The position numbers and the translations under genes were made by a program. Below are positions 45,524 to 54,398 of a stretch of DNA of 64,000 bases, piece after piece. The first letter of the stretch is position 1. The number at the start of each line of letters is the position of its first letter. Under the pieces are notes generated by a model that saw only the letters and a list, made by a program, of their open reading frames with translations, did not search any database and was not told the origin of the DNA. The stretch covers positions 247,155 through 311,154 of the forward strand of contig NZ_CYTO01000004.1 of the NCBI RefSeq assembly GCF_001458335.1. The letters run 5' to 3'. The DNA comes from Cognatishimia activa. GTDB lineage: Bacteria; Pseudomonadota; Alphaproteobacteria; Rhodobacterales; Rhodobacteraceae.

Positions 45524-46791
45524 CCCAGCCACCCAAGTTCACCACGCTTGGCTGCCGTTTGAACGCCTATGAAACGGAAGCCATGAAAGAGCTCAGCGAA
45601 GAGGCGGGGCTTTCCAATGCGGTTGTGGTGAATACCTGTGCTGTAACGGCGGAAGCGGTGCGTAAGGCGCGCCAAGAGATCCGCAAGCTGCGTCGGGAGA
45701 ACCCTGAAAGTACCATCATCGTCACTGGCTGCGCCGCTCAAACAGAGCCGGAAACCTTTGCCGCGATGGACGAGGTCGACCGGGTCATCGGCAATACCGA
45801 GAAGATGCAGCCCAAAACCTGGCAGGGCATGGCCGAAGATCTGGGTAGCCCGTTTATTGGTGAGACCGAAAAGGTCCAGGTGGACGACATTATGTCTGTC
45901 ACAGAGACCGCCGGTCACCTCATCGATGGCTTTGGCACGCGCAGCCGCGCCTATGTGCAGGTTCAGAATGGCTGCGATCACCGCTGTACCTTTTGCATCA
46001 TTCCCTACGGCCGGGGAAACTCGCGATCCGTGCCGGCAGGCGTTGTTGTTGATCAGATCAAGCGGCTGGTCGACAAAGGTTTTAACGAAGTGGTGCTCAC
46101 AGGCGTTGATTTGACCTCTTGGGGTGCTGACCTGCCCGCTATGCCGAAGCTTGGCGATCTGGTGATGCGGATTCTAAAGCTGGTGCCGGACTTGCAGCGG
46201 CTTCGGATCAGTTCGATTGACTCAATTGAGGTCGATGAGAACCTGATGATGGCCATCGCGACCGAGCCACGTCTTATGCCGCATCTTCACCTGTCGTTGC
46301 AGCATGGGGACGACATGATCCTAAAACGTATGGCACGTCGCCATCTGCGCGACGATGCAATCCGTTTTTGCGAAGAGGCAAAAAAGCTGCGGCCTGATAT
46401 GACCTTTGGAGCCGATATCATCGCCGGTTTCCCGACCGAAACCGATGCGCATTTTGAAAACAGCCTAAAACTGGTCGAAGATTGCGATCTGACCTGGTTG
46501 CATGTCTTCCCATACTCGAAACGAGAAGGCACTCCGGCGGCGCGTATTCCAAAGCAAGTTCCGGGCCCGGTGATCAAAACACGCGCGGCACAGTTGCGCG
46601 CAGCGGGCGATGCGCAAGTAACCAAACACTTGGATGCCCAGCTTGGCAAAACCCACAGCGTTTTGATGGAAAACCCACATATGGGCCGGACAGAACAGTT
46701 TACGGAAGTGCGTTTTGATCAGCCCCAAACTGAGGGTGCAGTTCTCAGCGCAAAGATTCGCGGCCATGAGGCCGGCCAGCTCGTCGCATGA
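45520..46791 (+). CDS. mtaB: tRNA t6A37 methylthiotransferase MtaB
   Basis: MtaB adds a methylthio group to N6-threonylcarbamoyladenosine at position 37 of tRNAs. The 423-residue protein has the N-terminal UPF0004 domain with Cys12, Cys40 and Cys71, which hold one 4Fe-4S cluster. The radical-SAM domain has CDHRCTFC (Cys152, 156, 159), and a C-terminal TRAM-like domain ends the chain. I chose the GTG at 45520, which overlaps the dapF stop; the frame is open upstream, but that part lies inside dapF. The downstream gst gene overlaps by ATGA. Confidence 0.93.
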   Translation: MTQPPKFTTLGCRLNAYETEAMKELSEEAGLSNAVVVNTCAVTAEAVRKARQEIRKLRRENPESTIIVTGCAAQTEPETFAAMDEVDRVIGNTEKMQPKTWQGMAEDLGSPFIGETEKVQVDDIMSVTETAGHLIDGFGTRSRAYVQVQNGCDHRCTFCIIPYGRGNSRSVPAGVVVDQIKRLVDKGFNEVVLTGVDLTSWGADLPAMPKLGDLVMRILKLVPDLQRLRISSIDSIEVDENLMMAIATEPRLMPHLHLSLQHGDDMILKRMARRHLRDDAIRFCEEAKKLRPDMTFGADIIAGFPTETDAHFENSLKLVEDCDLTWLHVFPYSKREGTPAARIPKQVPGPVIKTRAAQLRAAGDAQVTKHLDAQLGKTHSVLMENPHMGRTEQFTEVRFDQPQTEGAVLSAKIRGHEAGQLVA

Positions 46792-47414
46792 CGCCTCTTC
46801 TCTACAGTTTCCGCCGCTGCCCCTATGCAATGCGCGCGCGTCTTGCGATTGCTGCCTCGGGGCAAAAAGTCGAGTTGCGGGAAATTGTCCTGCGCGACAA
46901 AGCTCCGGCGTTTCTTCAAACAAGCCCTAGCGGCACGGTGCCGTGTCTTAAAGTTGATGATCGGGTGATCGATGAATCGCTCGACATTATGGTCTGGGCG
47001 CTGGAGCGCAGTGATCCCGAAGGCTGGCTAAACATGCCGGATGAAGGCAATGACCTAATCAAAGAAGCGGATGGGCCATTTAAGAAAGCGCTGGATCGCA
47101 CAAAATACGCAAACCGCTACAAAGATGCGGATCCCGAAGAAGAACGCATCAATGCCAATGTCTTTTTGCAAAAGTTAGATGCGCAACTCATGCAGCCCTT
47201 TCTATTTGGGCCGTCCCCGACGCTGGCCGATATGGCCATCCTTCCCTTCGTGCGTCAGTTCGCCTTTATCGACAAAGCGCGGTTTGACGCGGAGGATTGG
47301 CCAAGCTTGTCACGCTGGCTCGAAGGCTTCTTGGCCTCTGATCGCTTCAAGAGCATCATGCAGAAATACGATAAATGGGTGTCGGGCGATGCGCCCATCT
47401 TTCTCCCAGAATAG
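46788..47414 (+). CDS. Glutathione S-transferase family protein
   Basis: The N-terminal thioredoxin-like domain reads LLYSFRRCPYAMRARLAI, with a CPYA site like that of glutaredoxin-type or omega-like transferases; the cis-Pro GTVPCLKVDD and ESLDIMVW follow. The C-terminal helical domain occupies about residues 90-208. The 208-residue length is normal. It is the last gene of the dapF-mtaB-gst unit, coupled by ATGA. The substrate is unknown. Confidence 0.88.
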   Translation: MTPLLYSFRRCPYAMRARLAIAASGQKVELREIVLRDKAPAFLQTSPSGTVPCLKVDDRVIDESLDIMVWALERSDPEGWLNMPDEGNDLIKEADGPFKKALDRTKYANRYKDADPEEERINANVFLQKLDAQLMQPFLFGPSPTLADMAILPFVRQFAFIDKARFDAEDWPSLSRWLEGFLASDRFKSIMQKYDKWVSGDAPIFLPE

Positions 47415-47429
47415 CGTTTTCTTTTTGGT

Positions 47430-47489
47430 CGAAAATATCCCGGGGTGGGGGTGAAACCAAAGGTTTCACCCAGAGGGGCAGAGCCCCTT
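47430..47489 (+). repeat. Dispersed intergenic palindromic repeat, copy 1
   Basis: The element has a left block cgaaaatatcccggggtg (47430-47447), a private hairpin (ggtgaaacc/ggtttcacc, about 47449-47470), and a right block gaggggcagagcccct (47473-47488). The same two blocks, in the same order, recur in inverted orientation at 52541-52588. It fills the space between convergent gst and ribH. Confidence 0.7.
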
Positions 47490-47492
47490 AAA

Positions 47493-47933
47493 TCAAGCCG
47501 CGTCTACAAGTGCAGCTTTGGTTTTTAGAACCCCTAAAGCTCCTCGTGCTGCCTCACGCCCTTTCTCGACGAAATGCGTGCGGTAGATGGCGTTGTGATG
47601 TTCGGTTTCTTGGTACTGGTGCGGCGTCAAAGAAACCGACAAAACCGGTACACCGGTGTCCAAGCCCGCACGCATAAGACCATCAACGACTGCCTGCGCG
47701 ACAAAGTCGTGACGGTAGATTCCCCCGTCGACCACAAATGCAGCACAGGCCACGGCGCCGTAACGACCAGACGCGGCCAGATCTTTGGCGAGCAATGGCA
47801 TCTCAAACGCACCAGGGACGTCGAAAACGTCCACTTGCTCTGCGGGGATGACCTCGCAAAATCCTTCCAAGGCACGGTCTACAATATCCGCGTGCCATTG
47901 CGCTTTAATGAAAGCAAATCGGGTGTGTGTCAT
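47493..47933 (-). CDS. ribH: 6,7-dimethyl-8-ribityllumazine synthase
   Basis: RibH makes lumazine, the direct precursor of riboflavin, from a pyrimidinedione and dihydroxybutanone phosphate. The 146-residue protein has MTHTRFAFIKAQWHADIV, VPGAFEMPLLAKDLA, the substrate region AFVVDGGIYRHDFVA with catalytic His, and LTPHQYQETEHHN. The fairly divergent sequence and stand-alone location suggest the RibH2 type known from Brucella and Mesorhizobium. The start ATG 47933 has aaaggag upstream. An FMN riboswitch precedes the gene. Confidence 0.92.
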   Translation of the reverse strand: MTHTRFAFIKAQWHADIVDRALEGFCEVIPAEQVDVFDVPGAFEMPLLAKDLAASGRYGAVACAAFVVDGGIYRHDFVAQAVVDGLMRAGLDTGVPVLSVSLTPHQYQETEHHNAIYRTHFVEKGREAARGALGVLKTKAALVDAA

Positions 47934-48014
47934 GGATCGAACTCCTTTCGGTAACAGACACGTCACCCAAGGCGATCACAAAGGCTCCGCGCGCTATCGC
48001 AGCACACAGACCCT

Positions 48015-48172
48015 TCATTCTCTTCCATCCGGACTTTAACCGTCGGCTCTGGCCTCTCACCAGATCTGCTGACACCCACATTGTGGGCCGCTCGCGGGCT
48101 CGTGGTGCAACCGATGTCTCGGCTCGCCACATACCGCCGGTGGGGAATTTCACCCCGCCCTGAGAACGCGCG
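48015..48172 (-). ncRNA. FMN riboswitch (RFN element)
   Basis: On the minus strand the conserved blocks of the FMN aptamer follow in order. TTCTCAGGGCGGGGTGAAAT begins near 48168, then CACCGGCGGTA, AGCCCGCGAGCG, CAGATCTGGTGAGA and AGAGCCGACGGTTA. The element ends with AGTCCGGATGGAAGAGAATG near 48016. The closing P1 stem is formed by TTCTC and GAGAA. About 80 bases separate it from the ribH start. High FMN should switch ribH off. Confidence 0.96.
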
Positions 48173-48245
48173 CACATTGCCAATCTCTTTGTCGGGGTGC
48201 AACATGAAACCCGACATTTTATGATGAGAAGAGTACAAAACACCC

Positions 48246-48857
48246 ATGAAATTGATCACCGCACCAGCGTCCCCGTACAGCCGCAAGGTCAAAGCGTTGT
48301 TATATGAAAGCAACCAAATGGGAGACGTCGAGTTACTCAACGTGAAAACATCGCCGGTTGCCGTGGATGAAGGCGTGCAAGCGGCCAATCCGCTGGGCAA
48401 AATTCCTTGCCTGCTGCGCGACTCAGATCCTGCGCTGTATGACAGCCGCGTGATCTGCCGCTTTTTGGATGCGCGTAGTGGAGGACAGTTCTACCCGGAT
48501 GGTTCGATATGGGATGTTCTCACCATCGAGGCCACTGCCGATGGAATTTTGGATTCCGCGCTTTCGATGGTTTACGAGAAACGATTTCGCGACGAAAGTA
48601 TTCAGTCTGAAGCATGGTTTAACGCTCAAAAAAGCAAAGTATTGAATGGGGTTGCCGCGTTGAACGAGACTTGGATGAGCCATTTGAATGGTCCCATTCA
48701 TATGGGCCACATCGCGGTAGGATGTGCGCTGGGATATTTGGATTTCAGGTTAGATGATTTGGGTTGGCGCGCAGAAAATGAAGCGCTTGCCGGTTGGTAT
48801 GCTGAGTTTCAATCTCGAGAGGCAATGAAAAAGACGGAACCGTTTGATCCCGCCTAA
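48246..48857 (+). CDS. Glutathione S-transferase family protein
   Basis: The 203-residue protein begins MKLITAPASPYSRKVKALLY, with a Ser-Pro-Tyr-Ser motif in place of the CPYA of the gst at 46.8 kb, so the catalytic residue is probably Ser. ANPLGKIPCLL (cis-Pro) and YDSRVICRFLD complete the glutathione site, and the helical domain follows. It is divergent from the riboswitch-ribH unit and ends at a terminator. The substrate is unknown. Confidence 0.88.
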   Translation: MKLITAPASPYSRKVKALLYESNQMGDVELLNVKTSPVAVDEGVQAANPLGKIPCLLRDSDPALYDSRVICRFLDARSGGQFYPDGSIWDVLTIEATADGILDSALSMVYEKRFRDESIQSEAWFNAQKSKVLNGVAALNETWMSHLNGPIHMGHIAVGCALGYLDFRLDDLGWRAENEALAGWYAEFQSREAMKKTEPFDPA

Positions 48858-48860
48858 AGA

Positions 48861-48888
48861 AAAGCCCCGCTGTTTGGCGGGGCTTTTT
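48861..48888. terminator. Bidirectional terminator between gst and the outer-membrane protein gene
   Basis: A 10-bp perfect stem (48861-48870 with 48877-48886) with a 6-base loop is followed by T5 on the plus strand; A residues on the other side can serve the minus strand. Confidence 0.85.
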
Positions 48889-48890
48889 GA

Positions 48891-49535
48891 TTAGAACTTG
48901 TAAGTCAGACCGAAGTTCAAAGCGTTGGTAATGAGCGAAGTTTCTAGCGTTCCGCCGCTGTCCAAATCTGCTTTGTTGTCAGAATAGGTGATCTGGTATT
49001 CTGCGTAGGTTGCGATGCGATCTGAGAGGTCTAAGGAAATTCCTGCTCCCAGACGCGCGGCCGGGCCGGTATATTGATATCCGAATGTGGCGTCGCCAAC
49101 ACCGGGCTCCACGTCCACATGGGGCACAGCCACACCAATACCTGCTGTCACGAATGGTGTCAGGCGCCCATTCCACCACTGGTCTTCCCAACGGCGGTGA
49201 ATGTTCGCGGTTATAATGTTGTGGCCGTCGGTGAACTCTAAGCTATTGAGTCCCAGGGACGCGAGATCAGCGTCAGATGCATAGGCCTTAGCGTGCGTGA
49301 GTTCGACACCATAGCCCCAACCGCTTTCACGCCAATAAATTGCGCGCAGGCCGTAATAGACAGGCGCTTCAAATGATTTGCCTTCCCATTTCACGGTCTG
49401 ATTGCCGAATGGGCTTTCGATTGTGCTGTGCGGGGATGATTGAGAGCCGAGATAGAAGCTCACTTCCATCTCTGCGGCGGCAGGAGTGGCGAGAATCACC
49501 GCAGAAAATGCTGCCTTTACGCCTAAATGAGCCAT
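48891..49535 (-). CDS. Outer-membrane beta-barrel protein, possibly lipid A oxidase-like
   Basis: After a signal peptide (residues 1-21, ending ATPAAA) the protein consists of alternating short strands and ends in NFGLTYKF, the terminal aromatic pattern of outer-membrane barrels. The 214-residue length suits an eight-stranded barrel. YYGLRAIYWR and GIGVAVPHVDVEPG remind me of proteins annotated as lipid A oxidase (LpxQ of Rhizobium), but the identification is tentative. The frame is open to 49661; the signal peptide fixes the start at 49535. Confidence 0.6.
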   Translation of the reverse strand: MAHLGVKAAFSAVILATPAAAEMEVSFYLGSQSSPHSTIESPFGNQTVKWEGKSFEAPVYYGLRAIYWRESGWGYGVELTHAKAYASDADLASLGLNSLEFTDGHNIITANIHRRWEDQWWNGRLTPFVTAGIGVAVPHVDVEPGVGDATFGYQYTGPAARLGAGISLDLSDRIATYAEYQITYSDNKADLDSGGTLETSLITNALNFGLTYKF

Positions 49536-49754
49536 GGTGAACGTTCCTTCGTCGAAAATACGCGTCTCTCGATCGCTGATACACTTGCTCAACATACTCC
49601 TCAAGCGCGACACTTCAACGCTCTTGTCACGATCTTTTGCTGGAAAGCTAGACGTGAGCACGCCGCTTCGCTAACAATCTGCGCAGGCAGGTGCGTCCAA
49701 TTGCGCCCAACCCCAGCGGCTTTCTTTGGAAAGCCCTAATATCGGAGTAACCTT

Positions 49755-50312
49755 GTGGCCCACGTAGACAATGACGAAGGCACCCGGAGGGATTTCCTCT
49801 ACTACGCGACGGCAGGGGCCGGCGCGGTGACCGCTGGTGCAGCGGTTTGGCCTTTGGTCAACCAAATGAACCCATCCGCAGATGTGAAAGCCTTGGCCTC
49901 GATCCGGGTCGATGTATCCGGGGTTGAGCCCGGCACACAGCTCACCGTGAAATGGCTTGGTAAGCCGGTGTTCATTCGCCGCCGTACACAGGCGGAAATC
50001 GATGACGCGCGGTCCGTGAGCTTGGAAGAGCTGACAATCGATGCTGAATCCCAGAACGCCAACAAGCCTGGCACCGATGCCGCGGATGAAAACCGCGCGA
50101 TGGATGACGCTGGCGAATGGCTGGTGATGATCGGCGTTTGTACGCACCTTGGCTGTGTTCCACTTGGAGACGCGGGTGATTTCGGCGGTTGGTTCTGCCC
50201 TTGCCACGGCTCCCACTACGACACATCCGGTCGGGTCCGCAAAGGTCCGGCTCCTGAAAACCTTCCTGTTCCGGTCGCCCGCTTTGAAGGCACCGAACTG
50301 GTACTCGGATAA
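49755..50312 (+). CDS. petA: Ubiquinol-cytochrome c reductase Rieske iron-sulfur subunit
   Basis: The Rieske protein takes electrons from ubiquinol in the bc1 complex. The 185-residue protein has a twin-Arg N-terminus ([16 protein letters not shown]) with one membrane anchor. The 2Fe-2S ligands lie in CTHLGC (Cys129, His131) and CPCHGSH (Cys148, His151), and Cys134 with Cys150 should form the disulfide. The start is GTG 49755 with ggag upstream. It leads the petABC operon, 11 bases before petB. Confidence 0.97.
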   Translation: MAHVDNDEGTRRDFLYYATAGAGAVTAGAAVWPLVNQMNPSADVKALASIRVDVSGVEPGTQLTVKWLGKPVFIRRRTQAEIDDARSVSLEELTIDAESQNANKPGTDAADENRAMDDAGEWLVMIGVCTHLGCVPLGDAGDFGGWFCPCHGSHYDTSGRVRKGPAPENLPVPVARFEGTELVLG

Positions 50313-50323
50313 GGAGCGCGAAG

Positions 50324-51670
50324 ATGTCTGGTATTCCTCACGATCATTACGAGCCAAAGACTGGCGCGGAGAAATGGATTCACAGCCGTTTGCCGATTGT
50401 CGGTCTCGTTTATGACACACTGATGATCCCAACTCCCAAAAACCTGAACTGGTGGTGGATTTGGGGCATCGTTCTGGCTTTCTGCCTGGCGCTGCAAATC
50501 GTCACCGGTATCGTTCTGGTGATGCATTACACGCCGCATGTCGATCTGGCCTTCGCCTCCGTCGAGCACATCATGCGCGATGTGAATGGCGGTCATATGA
50601 TCCGTTATCTGCACATGAATGGCGCATCGCTGTTCTTCGCGGCCGTTTACATTCACATGTTCCGAGGTCTTTTCTACGGCTCCTACAAGGCGCCACGAGA
50701 GATCACATGGATCATCGGTATGCTGATCTACCTTCTGATGATGGCAACCGGCTTTATGGGCTACGTTCTGCCTTGGGGTCAGATGTCCTTCTGGGGCGCG
50801 ACTGTTATTACCGGCCTGTTTGGCGCGATCCCATTTGTTGGTGACGCTCTGCAGACCTTCCTGCTGGGTGGACCAGCGGTTGATAACGCTACCCTGAACC
50901 GCTTCTTCTCTTTGCACTACTTGCTGCCATTCGTGATTGCAGGTCTCGTGATCCTTCACATCTGGGCATTCCACCACACTGGCAACAACAACCCGACCGG
51001 TGTTGATGTACGTAAAGGCTCTAAGGAAGAAGCAGAGAAAGACACTCTGCCATTCTGGCCTTACTTTGTGATCAAGGACCTGTTCGCGCTGGGCGTTGTT
51101 CTGGTCATCTTCTTCGCGATTGTGGGCTTTATGCCAAACTATTTGGGTCACCCAGATAACTACATCGAAGCAAACCCACTGGCGACACCAGCACACATTG
51201 TTCCCGAATGGTACTTCTTGCCGTTCTACGCGATCCTGCGTGCCTTCACTGGCGACGTTTGGGTTGTCATGTTCGCAAGCTGGATCACTGGTGGCATCAT
51301 CGACGCCAAGTTCTTTGGGGTTCTGGCGATGTTTGGCGCGATTGCTGTTATGGCGCTGACGCCTTGGTTGGATACGTCCACTGTACGGTCCGGTCGTTTC
51401 CGTCCGATGTTTAAATGGTTCTTCCGTCTTCTGATTTTGGACTTCTTTGTTCTGATGTGGGCGGGCGCGATGCCTGCGGAGCCGCCATACTCCACCATCT
51501 CGTTGATCGGTTCGACCTATTGGTTCGCCTACTTCTTGGTGATCCTGCCGCTGCTAGGTGTGTTTGAAACACCAGAAACGCCACCGGCGACAATCGAAGA
51601 CGACTTCAATGACCACTATGTCAAAAAGCCCGCTGACGACGCTGACTCCAGCGCGCAGCCAGCTGAATAA
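50324..51670 (+). CDS. petB: Cytochrome b of the bc1 complex
   Basis: Cytochrome b carries the two b haems and the quinol oxidation and reduction sites. The 448-residue protein has eight membrane spans, His ligands in the second and fourth ([20 protein letters not shown], and [20 protein letters not shown]), and the quinol-site PEWY motif ([13 protein letters not shown]). The C-terminal tail is acidic. Length and motifs match the Rhodobacter type. It lies between petA and petC with short gaps. Confidence 0.98.
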   Translation: MSGIPHDHYEPKTGAEKWIHSRLPIVGLVYDTLMIPTPKNLNWWWIWGIVLAFCLALQIVTGIVLVMHYTPHVDLAFASVEHIMRDVNGGHMIRYLHMNGASLFFAAVYIHMFRGLFYGSYKAPREITWIIGMLIYLLMMATGFMGYVLPWGQMSFWGATVITGLFGAIPFVGDALQTFLLGGPAVDNATLNRFFSLHYLLPFVIAGLVILHIWAFHHTGNNNPTGVDVRKGSKEEAEKDTLPFWPYFVIKDLFALGVVLVIFFAIVGFMPNYLGHPDNYIEANPLATPAHIVPEWYFLPFYAILRAFTGDVWVVMFASWITGGIIDAKFFGVLAMFGAIAVMALTPWLDTSTVRSGRFRPMFKWFFRLLILDFFVLMWAGAMPAEPPYSTISLIGSTYWFAYFLVILPLLGVFETPETPPATIEDDFNDHYVKKPADDADSSAQPAE

Positions 51671-51682
51671 GGGGACAGGGAT

Positions 51683-52474
51683 ATGCTTAAGAAACTAACC
51701 CTATCCGCGGTCGCTGCCCTTTCACTCACAGCTGGTGGCGCAATGGCCGCCGGCGGTGCGGGGCACGTCAATGACGTTGACTTCTCGTTTGAAGGGCCAT
51801 TTGGCAAATTTGACGAGAACCAGCTTCAGCGTGGTCTGAAGGTTTACACCGAGGTCTGCGCGGCGTGTCACGGTCTGCAATATGTGCCGTTCCGTACGCT
51901 TTCTGACGAAGGTGGTCCTCATTTCTCTGAGGCGCAGGTCCGTGCCTACGCTGCAGAGAACTTTGAAGTGTTTGATGCAGAGCTGGACGATACCCGTCCA
52001 GCAAAGCCTGCGGATTTCTTTCCAGGTTCCGCTCTTGAAAATGCGCCTGACCTATCTTTGATGGCCAAGGCACGTGCGGGTTTCCACGGTCCACAGGGTA
52101 CTGGTCTGAACCAGCTTTTCAAAGGTATGGGTGGCCCTGAATACATCACGTCGCTTCTGAGCGGTTATACCGGTAAGGAAAAGACACAAGCTGGTACAAC
52201 GCTTTATGAAAATACTGCCTTCCCAGGTGGCTGGATTTCTATGGGTCCACCGCTTGAGGATGGTCTTGTCGATTTTGATGATGGCCACGCAAATGACTTG
52301 CACCACATGGCAGAAGACGTGTCAGCGTTCCTGATGTGGACAGCTGAACCTAAGATGATGGCGCGCAAACAAGCGGGCTTTACCGGTGTGTTCATTCTCT
52401 TCATCCTGACGGTGTTGCTCTATATGACCAACAAAAAGCTTTGGGCACCTCACAAAGGTAAGAAATACGTCTGA
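51683..52474 (+). CDS. petC: Cytochrome c1 of the bc1 complex
   Basis: Cytochrome c1 passes electrons from the Rieske protein to soluble cytochrome c. The 263-residue protein has a signal peptide (ending AMAA, residue 23), the haem site CAACH (59-63), a likely Met ligand in the C-terminal half and a C-terminal anchor ([20 protein letters not shown]). It is the last gene of petABC, and a strong terminator follows. Confidence 0.97.
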   Translation: MLKKLTLSAVAALSLTAGGAMAAGGAGHVNDVDFSFEGPFGKFDENQLQRGLKVYTEVCAACHGLQYVPFRTLSDEGGPHFSEAQVRAYAAENFEVFDAELDDTRPAKPADFFPGSALENAPDLSLMAKARAGFHGPQGTGLNQLFKGMGGPEYITSLLSGYTGKEKTQAGTTLYENTAFPGGWISMGPPLEDGLVDFDDGHANDLHHMAEDVSAFLMWTAEPKMMARKQAGFTGVFILFILTVLLYMTNKKLWAPHKGKKYV

Positions 52475-52496
52475 GTATTTTGAGTTCTAAATAGAG

Positions 52497-52528
52497 AAAG
52501 CCCCGCCAGTTGGCGGGGCTTTTTTTTG
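52497..52528 (+). terminator. Terminator of petABC
   Basis: An 11-bp stem (52497-52507 with 52512-52522) with a 4-base loop is followed by a run of about nine T. Confidence 0.9.
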
Positions 52529-52540
52529 TGTGTACATCGT

Positions 52541-52588
52541 GAGGGGCGCTGCCCCTCGGCCTGACGGCCTCACCCCGGAGTATTTTCG
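52541..52588 (-). repeat. Dispersed intergenic palindromic repeat, copy 2
   Basis: Read on the minus strand, this element has cgaaaatactccggggtg, then a short private hairpin (aggccgtcaggcc), then gaggggcagcgcccctc. The two outer blocks match copy 1 at 47430-47489 with two differences in the left block and one in the right. It too lies between convergent genes. Confidence 0.7.
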
Positions 52589-52665
52589 CAAAGGTGAATG
52601 GGCCTGTGGGGTTATCAAAATCACAAGGCCCCAACCCGTTGAGGCGGGGTCTTGAAACTTTGTCG

Positions 52666-54228
52666 TTAGTTGACGGAAGCCCAACGCAGGATAAAGAAGT
52701 TATCGGCGCGTTGTACGACGTCCACATTGCTGCGTGCGCCCCAGAGCAGTGCTTGTACGTACATTGGGACATATCCGGCTTCATCCTGCAGGATCTTTGC
52801 CACCTCATCGAGCATCGCTTGACGTTTGCTGTCATCGACCTCGGATTGGATCATTGGCAGCAACTCATCCACACGCGCGTTGGAGAAATCGCCAAAGTTC
52901 CAGCTGCCCAGTTTCTTCTCTGGGTTTGGTGTGGTCACCAAGAAGCGAATTGGGTGCTCTGCATCAAATGAACCCGGGGACCAGCCCAGCATGTACATGT
53001 CAAAGTTATCGGCGCGGAGTTCTGGCCAATAGTTGCTGACAGGCATCGCATCGAGTTCCGCATTCAGACCGATCTGAGCCAGCATACCAACCGCCGCCTG
53101 ACATACCGCTTCGTCATTGATGTAGCGGTTGTTCGGGCATTTTAGGCCAAAGCTGAAACCATCAGCGTATCCAGCCTCTGCGAGCAACGCGCGTGCTTTG
53201 TCCAAATTGTACTCTGGCCGCGCGGCAAGGTCTTTGGAATAGCCACGCATTGTAGAGCTAACAAGTTGCGAGATCGGCTCTGCGGAACCACGCATGATTG
53301 TCTGAACGATCGCGTCTACATTGATGGCGTGGTTCACCGCTTGGCGCACACGCACATCTTTGAATGGGTTTGGTTTACCTGCGTCAGCAGAATACTTCAG
53401 CGCATCTGCTTGATGAGCAAATCCAAACATAATCACACGTGCTTCAATCCCGATCTGCACCTTCACATCGGGGCTGCTGGACAACCGCGCAACGTCCTGC
53501 GTCGGAACCGGGTTGATCATATCGACTTCGCCCGACAGCAGTGCCGCCACAGCAGTGGCCGGGTTCTTAATAGGCGTGAACTCTGCGCGGGTGATATTGT
53601 GAGTCGCGTCATCCCACCAGCCATCAAAAGGTTCTAGAACCGTTAGAAGGTCGGTTTGACGTTCTACGACCTTAAACGCGCCCGTGCCATTGGTGTTGCG
53701 GGTCGCGTGGTTTTCTTCTTCTTTGGCCGGGATCGCGGAGTTGTTGGCTTCTGTCCAACCTTTATCCATGATCATGAAGTTGGCGATCGTATCTGGGAAA
53801 ATCGGGTTTGGTGCGGTGGTGTAGAAATCAACGGTGTAGTCGTCGACAGCCTTTACTTCGGAGATCGTGGAGAACCAGCTTGCGACGTCAGACTCTGGCC
53901 GTGTCGCACGTTCATAGGAATAGACCACATCTTCGGCGTTAAAGGCGGAACCGTCGTGATATGTCACGCCCTGACGCAGGAAAAAGCGCCAGCCGTCGCT
54001 GCCGATGGCTTCCCATCTTTCAGCGAGCGCGCCTTCTACTTGCATGTTCTGGTCACGCCGCACGAGGCCTTCGTAGACGTTGTTTAGAAACCCAAGAACC
54101 GGCGCGGAGTTCACCGCATGGGGGTCCATGGTCTGAGGGTCAGTTGTACCGGCCCATTTAAAGGTCTCAGCAGCAGCACCTTGCGCTGATATGATTGCTA
54201 TGGCCGTGGCCGCAAAAATCTTGTTCAT
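52666..54228 (-). CDS. ABC transporter substrate-binding protein, family 5 (peptide/nickel type)
   Basis: A signal peptide (residues 1-20, ending GAAA) precedes a family 5 solute-binding protein of the DppA/OppA kind. FKWAGTTDPQTMDPH opens the mature chain, LAERWEAIGSDGWRFFLRQGVTYHDG follows, and KDVRVRQAVNHAINVDAIV lies in the second half. The start ATG 54228 has gggaga upstream. No permease or ATPase genes are adjacent within the window, so the partner transporter is elsewhere. The ligand is unknown; dipeptides and oligosaccharides are both possible. Confidence 0.9.
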   Translation of the reverse strand: MNKIFAATAIAIISAQGAAAETFKWAGTTDPQTMDPHAVNSAPVLGFLNNVYEGLVRRDQNMQVEGALAERWEAIGSDGWRFFLRQGVTYHDGSAFNAEDVVYSYERATRPESDVASWFSTISEVKAVDDYTVDFYTTAPNPIFPDTIANFMIMDKGWTEANNSAIPAKEEENHATRNTNGTGAFKVVERQTDLLTVLEPFDGWWDDATHNITRAEFTPIKNPATAVAALLSGEVDMINPVPTQDVARLSSSPDVKVQIGIEARVIMFGFAHQADALKYSADAGKPNPFKDVRVRQAVNHAINVDAIVQTIMRGSAEPISQLVSSTMRGYSKDLAARPEYNLDKARALLAEAGYADGFSFGLKCPNNRYINDEAVCQAAVGMLAQIGLNAELDAMPVSNYWPELRADNFDMYMLGWSPGSFDAEHPIRFLVTTPNPEKKLGSWNFGDFSNARVDELLPMIQSEVDDSKRQAMLDEVAKILQDEAGYVPMYVQALLWGARSNVDVVQRADNFFILRWASVN

Positions 54229-54398
54229 AAGTGTCTCCCAAATTGCCCCGTTTCGCACAGAGTCTAAGATTGAGAGTACACGTGTTTTTTGAATGGGCAG
54301 TCAATTTATGCGATTTTGGTGTTCACATCTGCGTAACCGTCTAAAAGCTGGCACAAATTTGGTGCGAACCAACTGATCAAGTTGAAGCCGAAAGGCCT

